Shown piece by piece: positions 5,078 through 9,642 of a stretch of 9,642 nucleotides of DNA. Origin of the DNA: Candidatus Aenigmatarchaeota archaeon (GTDB lineage: Archaea; Aenigmatarchaeota; Aenigmatarchaeia; QMZP01; QMZT01); contig DAOWAL010000038.1 in NCBI GenBank assembly GCA_030634615.1, positions 1 through 9,642 of the forward strand, read 5' to 3'. The notes beneath the pieces were generated by a model, which was given only the letters and a program-made list of their open reading frames with translations, searched no databases and was not told the origin of the DNA. Within the stretch, counting starts at the first letter, position 1, and each line of letters starts with the position of its first letter. The position numbers and the translations under genes are program-made.

Positions 5078-5923
5078 TCATTTTTTCTTTAAAATTGATT
5101 TCATGCTTAACTTTGGCTTTATGGTGAGGTAATAGTTTGTTGTTGCAGACATAGTGAACAGTGCTGAATACGATCCTAAGATTGTTGTAATTATTAGTAT
5201 CACAAGCCCTGTGACCGAAAAATCAGTGTAATTCCCCTGCAATATCATAATACCAAGTGACGGTACTAACATCAGAAGATATATTGCTATGTATATCACT
5301 GTAAATATTATAATGAAAATGAACGTGTTCAACTTGTTTTTGCCTACAATTCTCCATGATGACTTTATCGAATCCTGTGCACCTGTTTTTTCAATGATGC
5401 AGATGTATGAAGAAAGGATTAACATGAACATAATATACGCCACTACAACAATTCCGATAATTGACAACACCCCTGCGAAAACTGCAAAGATTGCCTGCCC
5501 CAAAAATGTTGCGGTAATTATCGGAATGAAAATCACAGAAAAGCACGCAAACAAAATTAGCATGACCAAAAACATTGTAAGAAGGAGTGGTATGAATCTT
5601 TCCTTTGCAATGCTTATACTCTCTGTTGGGTTTTCATTTTTTCCCTTGAAAAATTTCCTCGAGTTGTCCACAAAAATCGGCATTATGAAAACCGATATCG
5701 CAAAGAATATTATTGCCATAGGAATCGTGAACACAATAACATTCATTATATTTGAAAGTGCCATGGTCTCATCAATGGCTGAAACATTTCCCATTGTTGC
5801 ATTTGTGACAATCCACGATACTACTGAGAAAAACAGGTTGATTACAAACATGAGTGTGAATACGTCCTTTCGGAGCGGATACCTAAGAGCGTGTCCAAAA
5901 ATCTTTCCGTAATCTACTGACAT
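5078..5923 (-). CDS. Six-helix integral membrane protein of unknown function
   Basis: 281 residues. Hydrophobic segments at about 21-39, 57-85, 111-139, 145-172, 198-224 and 236-258 suggest six membrane helices. Loops are short and basic, for example the DNSRKFFKGKNENP region (86-99) and AQDSIKSSWRIVGKNKLNTF (182-201). The SSWRIVGKNK block between helices 4 and 5, and the short N-terminal amphipathic stretch (DYGKIFGHALRYPLRK), resemble the membrane domain shared by archaeal DUF4013/DUF7847-like proteins and bacterial glycerophosphodiesterase membrane domains. I base this on recall of the pattern and not on an alignment. No catalytic motif is visible, so a role in membrane organisation or transport is a guess. 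It is divergent from the MBL-fold gene, sharing a 52-bp intergenic region. Confidence 0.8.
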   Translation of the reverse strand: MSVDYGKIFGHALRYPLRKDVFTLMFVINLFFSVVSWIVTNATMGNVSAIDETMALSNIMNVIVFTIPMAIIFFAISVFIMPIFVDNSRKFFKGKNENPTESISIAKERFIPLLLTMFLVMLILFACFSVIFIPIITATFLGQAIFAVFAGVLSIIGIVVVAYIMFMLILSSYICIIEKTGAQDSIKSSWRIVGKNKLNTFIFIIIFTVIYIAIYLLMLVPSLGIMILQGNYTDFSVTGLVILIITTILGSYSALFTMSATTNYYLTIKPKLSMKSILKKK

Positions 5924-5945
5924 GTTTAATATTTCATCGAACAGC

Positions 5946-5953
5946 TTAATTAA
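5946..5953. promoter_or_regulatory. Palindromic TATA-like element shared by two divergent genes
   Basis: TTAATTAA is centred at 5949.5, exactly 26.5 bp from the ATG of the membrane protein (5923, minus) and 26.5 bp from the ATG of the metallohydrolase (5976, plus). Both distances match the archaeal TATA-to-start spacing, so one element could drive leaderless transcripts in both directions. A second AT-rich element (CTTTATAAC, near 5958) is too close to 5976 to serve that start. Confidence 0.5.
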
Positions 5954-5975
5954 TCTTTATAACATACTATCTGAT

Positions 5976-6734
5976 ATGAAAATTACATTTCTTGGTACAT
6001 GCGGCGGAAGAATGGCAACAATGCTTCAGGTAAGAGGAACGGGCGGATGGATACTTGAAATGGATGATGAAATGATTCATGTTGATCCCGGGCCAGGTGC
6101 AATGGTTGCTGCCAAAAAGAATGACATCAATCTTAAGAAGCTGACAGGAATTATGATTTCTCATGCACACCCCGATCATTACACTGATGCAGAAGTAGTT
6201 TTGGAATCAATGACACATGCAACACATGACAAGAGAGGAACATTACTGGGTAATGTAAATTCCATAAAAGGCGGAAAGGACTACAGACCTGCTTTTTCTC
6301 CTTTTCACTTAACATTACCAAAGAAATACGAAGTTCTAAAACCAGGTGAAAAAACAAACATAGGTAAAATAGAGATAACAGCAACACCTGCAAAGCACAG
6401 AGAAGAAAAAGCACTTGGTTTTGTTTTCAATGGTTCAAAGAAGATTGGATACACAGGTGACGGTGAATACTACGAAGGACAGGAAAAATATTTTGAAGGA
6501 TGTGACTATCTTATCTTAAATGTTCTCAGACCAAGAGGAACAGAATGGCCCCAGCACATGAACGTAACAATGGCAAAAAAACTGATTTCTAAAGTAAAAC
6601 CAAAAGTTGCCATAATTCAGCACTTCGGAATGCTCATGATAAAGGCACCACCGGAGAAAGAAAGAAAGTGGCTTCAAAAGGAAACCAGTGTAAAAATAAT
6701 AGCTGCAAAAGACGGCATGAAAATAGACTTATGA
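5976..6734 (+). CDS. MBL-fold metallohydrolase
   Basis: 252 residues from the ATG at 5976. Metallo-beta-lactamase-fold enzymes bind two metal ions and hydrolyse phosphodiesters, thioesters and other substrates. Seen here: N-terminal strand MKITFLGTCGG; IHVDPGPGAM (33-43); the metal motif HAHPDH (63-68); further probable ligands H141 (AKHREE), D162 (GYTGDGEYY) and H216 (IIQHFG). The FLGTCGGRMA opening and overall length resemble the RNase Z / cyclic-phosphate phosphodiesterase branch, but the RNase Z exosite arm is not evident and I would not assign a substrate. An upstream ATG at 5922 in the same frame adds 18 residues that do not look like fold and would lie upstream of the promoter element, so 5976 is chosen. 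All expected ligands are present and the gene looks intact. Confidence 0.9.
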   Translation: MKITFLGTCGGRMATMLQVRGTGGWILEMDDEMIHVDPGPGAMVAAKKNDINLKKLTGIMISHAHPDHYTDAEVVLESMTHATHDKRGTLLGNVNSIKGGKDYRPAFSPFHLTLPKKYEVLKPGEKTNIGKIEITATPAKHREEKALGFVFNGSKKIGYTGDGEYYEGQEKYFEGCDYLILNVLRPRGTEWPQHMNVTMAKKLISKVKPKVAIIQHFGMLMIKAPPEKERKWLQKETSVKIIAAKDGMKIDL

Positions 6735-6764
6735 CGCCTAACTCCAATTGATTCTGTACACAAT

Positions 6765-6774
6765 GTATATAAAA
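6765..6774 (+). promoter_or_regulatory. TATA box upstream of the small-gene operon
   Basis: GTATATAAAA is centred about 27 bp upstream of an ATG at 6796. The spacing is right for a leaderless transcript and points to 6796 as the original start of the winged-HTH gene. Confidence 0.6.
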
Positions 6775-6795
6775 CTGCCCTGTCAATAACATTTT

Positions 6796-6891
6796 ATGAA
6801 GACAGGAATGATACACGGAATTGTAGAAAGGTTACAGATACTCACCAGTATCATCCCGACAACAAAAATTTATTTTTGGATGAAGTGTTAA
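6796..6891 (+). pseudogene. Probable detached N-terminal part of the winged-HTH gene
   Basis: An ATG at the leaderless distance from a good TATA box opens a 31-codon frame (MKTGMIHGIVERLQIL...) that ends at TAA 6889-6891. One added A in the A-run at 6864-6868 would instead continue as TTKNLFLDEVLNFSQT. Removing one base within 6901-6907 then joins YDNKNLLKTCEEFE, which runs straight into the ATG at 6949. With both corrections 6796-7284 is one 162-residue protein. I infer a broken 5' half, or two assembly indels; an independent 31-residue peptide is the alternative. Confidence 0.45.
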
Positions 6892-6948
6892 ACTTCTCTC
6901 AAACTTTATGACAACAAAAACCTTCTAAAAACCTGCGAGGAATTTGAG

Positions 6949-7284
6949 ATGATTTTCACATATGTTTCTGGGCTGAAAGAGGATACGAGTGAAATAAAAG
7001 TCAACGAGCTTTTGGATTTTGCCGTGAATGCTGCTGAGAAATGTCTTAACGAAAAAAGACTTGACATTCTTGAGATAATATCTGCACACGCAGAACCAAA
7101 AACAATAACATCCGCTGTGGACAACATTTCAAAACTTTTGGATTGCCCAAAATCCACAGTATGGATGAATGTTAATTTCCTAAAGGAAATGGGGCTCATA
7201 AAAAACGGACGTGGGTTCCCTGTAAAAGTTACACCTATGGGAATGATTATACTTGAAAAGAAACTGGAGGACGGTAAAGCATGA
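6949..7284 (+). CDS. Winged helix-turn-helix protein, possible regulator (N-terminally shortened)
   Basis: 111 residues from the ATG at 6949, which has a GAGG Shine-Dalgarno eight bases upstream. The N-terminal half is helical (KVNELLDFAVNAAEKCLNEKRLDILEII). The C-terminal half is a winged helix: ITSAVDNISKLLDCPKSTVWMNVNFLKEMGLIK is the helix-turn-helix with the recognition helix around CPKSTVWMNVNFLK, followed by a short wing (GRGFPVKVTPMGM) and a terminal helix. This is the common archaeal DNA-binding wHTH pattern; no ligand domain is visible. It is the first open frame of a small-gene operon and its stop overlaps the next start as ATGA. The true protein may begin at 6796 (see that entry). 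Whether the short form is made from the internal Shine-Dalgarno cannot be told from sequence. Confidence 0.7.
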   Translation: MIFTYVSGLKEDTSEIKVNELLDFAVNAAEKCLNEKRLDILEIISAHAEPKTITSAVDNISKLLDCPKSTVWMNVNFLKEMGLIKNGRGFPVKVTPMGMIILEKKLEDGKA

Positions 7285-7500
7285 TAGAATTTGAAAGAAC
7301 CGAAATTGAGGAACATGAATACACAGATCACAGGGGGAAAATGCCTTGTAGTTCAGGCATTGGAAGACGGGGTAAAGAAATCAGTAGAGATGGCTGTAGT
7401 TGTAGCCGTGATAGGTTACCCAGCAACGCTGATATTCCTGGCCTCGGCAGCGGTATTTGCGGGTTCACTGATATTCAAGATCTTAAAATCTTTGGTATGA
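7281..7500 (+). CDS. Small membrane protein, apparently frameshifted
   Basis: The ATG at 7281 overlaps the wHTH stop (ATGA) and has GGAGG ten bases upstream, so it is the natural start. Its frame begins with the acidic MIEFERTEIEEHEYTDHRG and then turns into an unlikely Cys/Arg/Gly-rich run. The +1 frame instead gives GKCLVVQALEDGVKKSVEMA and a hydrophobic stretch (VVVAVIGYPATLIFLASA, AVFAGSLIFKIL) ending at 7500. One base too many in the G5/A4 run at 7333-7341 explains the switch; corrected, the product is 72 residues with a soluble acidic N-terminus and one long or two short membrane helices. As sequenced, the hydrophobic frame could begin at the ATG at 7315 (MNTQITGGKC, with GAGG only three bases away) and still be made. 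Sequencing error, pseudogene and programmed +1 shift cannot be told apart here. Confidence 0.55.
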
Positions 7501-7512
7501 GGAGGATTTCGT

Positions 7513-7720
7513 ATGAATTCGAAAAGACTTGAGATGACCAGCTCAAGGCACGTTGACTTCGGTGTATACGGTTCAGATACAAGATTCATGTTCAATGATC
7601 CTATGGGTATTACATATAATAGAGAAAGTGGACTTTGATAATGGTGAATGTACTGGCAGGACTGTAGAAGAAAATGGAAAACTTTACTTCTGCTTTGATC
7701 CTGTTAATAATACTTTGTGA
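7513..7720 (+). pseudogene. Small unknown gene split by an apparent +1 frameshift
   Basis: GGAGG at 7501-7505 precedes an ATG at 7513 that opens MNSKRLEMTSSRHVDFGVYG...PMGITYNRE and then stops at TGA 7636-7638. In the +1 frame from about 7628 the sequence continues sensibly: VDFDNGECTGRTVEENGKLY and FCFDPVNNTL, with TGA at 7718-7720. Dropping one base in the GAAAG stretch (7624-7628) joins them into a 68-residue, probably beta-rich protein. Without correction, the first frame yields a 41-residue peptide and the second could only start at an ATG at 7595 lacking a ribosome site. I do not recognise the family. Confidence 0.5.
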
Positions 7721-7729
7721 GGGATTGCA

Positions 7730-7921
7730 ATGGATATAAATTTAGATAAGGAAATGAAGGTGCTTGAAATGTGCAGTGCTATTAGTACGCTTCGCACAAA
7801 AGCGCTTATTGATAACATGAAACTGGAAAGTATAGAAGAGCTCATGATAAACGAATATGAAATGAAAAAAGAACTTGAAGAAATAGGTGTCAGTAAGGAC
7901 AACCTATTGTTTGGATGTTAA
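7730..7921 (+). CDS. Small helical protein of unknown function
   Basis: 63 residues, intact, beginning MDINLDKEMKVLEMCSAIS. The composition is Lys/Glu/Leu/Met-rich and looks wholly alpha-helical (EMKVLEMCSAISTLRTKAL, ESIEELMINEYEMKKELEEI), with a C-terminal cysteine as last residue. There is no membrane segment or known motif. GAGGG about seven bases before the ATG overlaps the stop of the preceding broken gene, so it belongs to the same Shine-Dalgarno-driven operon. Confidence 0.6.
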   Translation: MDINLDKEMKVLEMCSAISTLRTKALIDNMKLESIEELMINEYEMKKELEEIGVSKDNLLFGC

Positions 7922-7928
7922 AGGAGGT
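7922..7928 (+). promoter_or_regulatory. Strong Shine-Dalgarno before the Trp mini-ORF
   Basis: AGGAGGT within AAAGGAGGTAG, directly after a TAA stop and seven bases before the ATG at 7936, is the strongest ribosome-binding site in the window. It serves only a 20-codon frame, whereas trpB2, starting within that frame, has no good site of its own. Confidence 0.65.
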
Positions 7929-7935
7929 AGTGAGT

Positions 7936-7998
7936 ATGACAGGAGAAGAAGAGGAATACAGTGAAGATATGAATTTGGGTGATGAGCTCTGGCTCTAG
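7936..7998 (+). CDS. 20-codon acidic mini-ORF with a Trp codon, overlapping trpB2
   Basis: ATG at 7936 after a near-perfect Shine-Dalgarno. The peptide begins [12 protein letters not shown] and ends DELWL before TAG 7996-7998. It overlaps the trpB2 start by about 17 bases in another frame, so ribosomes ending here could restart on trpB2. The single Trp codon (7990-7992) lies second from the end and downstream of the trpB2 start codon. Possible readings are a coupling or leader peptide, a small operon protein, or an N-terminal piece split off by an indel. The last is less likely because TrpB2 already has a normal N-terminus. Confidence 0.45.
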   Translation: MTGEEEEYSEDMNLGDELWL

Positions 7999-9283
7999 AG
8001 TAGACTTAGGAGAAAACGATTTTCCTAGATATTTCTATAATATTCTTCCGGACTTACCGGAAGCATTGCCACCACCACTAAACCCGGCAACAAACGAACC
8101 ACTTGATCCGAAAATGCTGGAACCCTTGTTCTGTAAAGAATTGATCGGACAGGAATTGTCGAGTGAAAGGTATATCAAAATCCCTAAAGACCTGAGGGAA
8201 CTGTTTCTGAAAATTGGAAGGCCAAGAACACTAAGCAGAGCGTTAAGACTTGAAAAGAAACTGGGTCTGCCAAAAGATGTGAAAATATTTTACAAGCGGG
8301 AAGACCTTTCGCCAATGGGATCGCATAAACCAAATACTGCAATTGCACAGGCGTATTATGCAAAAAAGAACGGAACTGAAAAATTAACAACAGAAACAGG
8401 AGCAGGTCAGTGGGGTTCGGCTCTGTCCATGGCATGTTCCTTTGTAGGTCTTGAATGCGAAGTCTATATGGTAAAACTCAGCTATGAGCAGAAACCGTAT
8501 CGAAAATTTGTCATGGGTGTTTTTGGTGCTGAAGTGCACGCTTCTCCAAGCAACAATACTGAGATTGGTAAGAAAATCCAAAAAGACTTTCCAAATACAA
8601 CCGGTTCGCTTGGAATAGCAATTTCAGAGGCAGTAGAAGCAGCTGCAAAAGATGAGAAAGCAAACTATTCACTTGGTAGTGTCCTAAACCATGTCATGTT
8701 ACACCAGACAGTAATAGGGCAGGAAACCAAAAAACAGCTTGAAATGATCGATGAAAAGCCTGACGCAATAATAGGGTGTGTTGGTGGAGGATCAAATTTT
8801 GCAGGCCTGGCGTTCCCTTTCATGAAAGACAAGATAACAGGAAAGGAAAACTATGAATTTATAGCTGTTGAGCCAAATGTTGTTCCAACAATGACAAAGG
8901 GTGAGTACAGGTATGATTTTGGCGATACCGGAAAACTGACACCGTTGCTGAAAATGCACACACTTGGATACAACTTCATACCAAGTCCTATACACGCAGG
9001 CGGTCTTCGTTACCACGGGTGTGCACCTACGGTCAGTGCTCTTGTGAATAGCGGGTACATAAAACCAAAGACGTACAACCAAAAAGAGACATTCGTGGCA
9101 GGAAGATTGTTTGCACAGAGTGAGGGGATTATCCCGGCACCGGAAACAAACTTTGCTGTAAAAGCTGCAATAGAGGAGGCATTAATGGCAAAAAAAGCAG
9201 GACAGAAAAAAACAATAGTGTTTAGTTTCAGCGGACATGGTCTGCTGGATTTGCAGGGATATCATGACGTATTAGGTATCTGA
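7982..9283 (+). CDS. trpB2: Tryptophan synthase beta chain, TrpB2 type
   Basis: 433 residues from the ATG at 7982; a GTG three bases earlier is an alternative. The enzyme uses PLP to condense serine with indole, making tryptophan; TrpB2 forms are longer than TrpB1 and lack parts of the TrpA contact surface. Seen here: the TrpB2-specific N-terminal block [33 protein letters not shown] with the PLP lysine K116; TETGAGQWG with the catalytic glutamate E138; the phosphate-binding loop GGGSN (268-272); HAGGLRYHG; and [10 protein letters not shown]. All key residues are present. No trpA or other trp gene lies nearby, so it may use free or salvaged indole, or a distantly encoded TrpA. It is followed after 76 bp by trpS. 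Translation probably depends on coupling to the upstream mini-ORF, since no separated Shine-Dalgarno is visible. Confidence 0.93.
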   Translation: MSSGSRVDLGENDFPRYFYNILPDLPEALPPPLNPATNEPLDPKMLEPLFCKELIGQELSSERYIKIPKDLRELFLKIGRPRTLSRALRLEKKLGLPKDVKIFYKREDLSPMGSHKPNTAIAQAYYAKKNGTEKLTTETGAGQWGSALSMACSFVGLECEVYMVKLSYEQKPYRKFVMGVFGAEVHASPSNNTEIGKKIQKDFPNTTGSLGIAISEAVEAAAKDEKANYSLGSVLNHVMLHQTVIGQETKKQLEMIDEKPDAIIGCVGGGSNFAGLAFPFMKDKITGKENYEFIAVEPNVVPTMTKGEYRYDFGDTGKLTPLLKMHTLGYNFIPSPIHAGGLRYHGCAPTVSALVNSGYIKPKTYNQKETFVAGRLFAQSEGIIPAPETNFAVKAAIEEALMAKKAGQKKTIVFSFSGHGLLDLQGYHDVLGI

Positions 9284-9301
9284 GGGTTCCTCCACACCCT
9301 C
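9282..9301 (+). terminator. Short hairpin at the trpB2 stop codon
   Basis: GAGGGT (9282-9287) pairs with ACCCTC (9296-9301) around an eight-base loop, overlapping the trpB2 stop codon. No T-run follows directly, so it may be an mRNA 3' structure or processing signal rather than a true terminator. Confidence 0.35.
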
Positions 9302-9348
9302 TTACCCTGTAACTAAAATTATAATACCAAGTAAACCCATAATAAAAT

Positions 9349-9353
9349 AGGTG
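9349..9353 (+). promoter_or_regulatory. Shine-Dalgarno of trpS
   Basis: AGGTG lies six bases upstream of the ATG at 9360. An AT-rich TATA-like stretch (TAAAATTATAATA, about 9314-9326) further upstream could give trpS its own promoter with a short leader. Confidence 0.45.
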
Positions 9354-9359
9354 TAATGT

Positions 9360-9642
9360 ATGAAAATCGAAATCAACCCATGGGGGCAAAACGACGTCAA
9401 AGATTATGACAAACTCTCACAAGAGTTTGGAATAAAGCCGTTTGACCCTCTGTTAAAGAAGATCAAGGAGCCTCACTTAGTCATGAGAAGAGGTATAGTT
9501 TTCGGTCACAGAGATTTTGACAAAGTTTTAGATGCCAGGAAAAACGGAAAAAGTTATGCAATGATGACAGGACTAATGCCATCGGGTAAATTCCATTTAG
9601 GCCATAAGATCTTAGCAGAACAGATAATCTATCACCAGCAGG
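9360..9642 (+). CDS. trpS: Tryptophanyl-tRNA synthetase, N-terminal part
   Basis: The first 94 residues of a class I synthetase that charges tryptophan onto tRNA(Trp); the gene runs off the right edge. Typical archaeal/eukaryotic-type TrpRS features: PWG near the start, DYDKLSQEFGIKPF, LLKKIKEPHLVMRRGIVFGHRDFD, and the class I signature in TGLMPSGKFHLGH (HLGH at 79-82). The KMSKS region lies beyond the window. It sits directly after trpB2, placing tryptophan synthesis next to tryptophan use. Confidence 0.95.
   Translation, partial: MKIEINPWGQNDVKDYDKLSQEFGIKPFDPLLKKIKEPHLVMRRGIVFGHRDFDKVLDARKNGKSYAMMTGLMPSGKFHLGHKILAEQIIYHQQ

Noticed and set aside
5289..5912. 207-codon plus-strand frame opposite the membrane-protein gene
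   Set aside because: It is the complement of a clear six-helix membrane protein; its Met/Ile/Asn-rich composition comes from the opposite strand.
6906..7331. 141-codon minus-strand frame over the winged-HTH gene
   Set aside because: Phe/Ser-rich antisense shadow. The plus-strand frame has a Shine-Dalgarno and a recognisable HTH.
7338..7532. Zero-frame tail of the small membrane gene as a Cys/Arg-rich peptide
   Set aside because: Its composition is typical of out-of-frame translation, and the +1 frame over the same bases gives a coherent membrane segment.
7936..7981. Mini-ORF as an N-terminal extension of TrpB2 broken by an indel
   Set aside because: TrpB2 already starts normally a few residues before the [14 protein letters not shown] block, so no extension is needed; kept only as an alternative.
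1..9642. tRNA, rRNA, riboswitch, transposase or integrase genes
   Set aside because: No cloverleaf, conserved rRNA block, known aptamer core or recombinase motif was seen on either strand by reading; a covariance-model scan was not possible.

Overview
The window is archaeal chromosomal DNA, AT-rich, from a lineage I cannot name with confidence. The archaeal assignment rests on four things. The glutamyl-tRNA synthetase is of the archaeal type, with an archaeal N-terminal region and a CxC/CxC zinc site. There is a stand-alone TrpB2-type tryptophan synthase beta chain and an archaeal-type TrpRS. TATA boxes sit about 25-29 bp upstream of several start codons, implying leaderless or nearly leaderless mRNAs. 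The AAA+ regulator is the exception, being of bacterial enhancer-binding-protein type.

Layout, left to right. (1) 1-374: the 3' end of an SppA-like S49 signal peptide peptidase gene. (2) 375-1361, minus strand: an overlapping HEPN-MNT (nucleotidyltransferase) pair preceded by an array of TTGGTTA...TAACCAA palindromes at 40-bp spacing. The pair is bracketed by two copies of the sppA 3' end (330-378 and 1373-1421), so it looks like an inserted cassette. (3) 1478-2083: a probable Tat-exported lipoprotein of unknown function. (4) 2107-3777, minus: glutamyl-tRNA synthetase with degenerate class I signature motifs. (5) 3829-4986, minus: an NtrC-type AAA+ regulator that keeps Walker A, a GAYTGA loop, arginine-finger region, sensor II and a Fis-type HTH, but whose Walker B acidic pair is replaced by Asn-Gln. 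(6) 5078-5923, minus: a six-helix membrane protein, divergent from (7) 5976-6734: an MBL-fold metallohydrolase. One palindromic TATA-like element lies exactly midway between their starts. (8) 6796-7921: a run of small genes (winged-HTH protein, small membrane protein, two short unknown proteins) with strong Shine-Dalgarno sites, in which at least three reading frames appear broken by single-base indels in short homopolymers. (9) 7936-9642: a 20-codon Trp-containing mini-ORF overlapping trpB2, then trpS, which runs off the window.

How the genes fit together: gltX, trpB2 and trpS are housekeeping (tRNA charging and tryptophan supply). The accessory material lies in regions 2, 3, 5 and 8. The most unusual items are the Walker B-substituted enhancer-binding-protein homologue, the HEPN-MNT cassette with its operator array and flanking sppA-end duplication, and the frame-disrupted small-gene operon. 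I see no tRNA, rRNA, CRISPR array or transposase, and no gene-free stretch exceeds about 215 bases.
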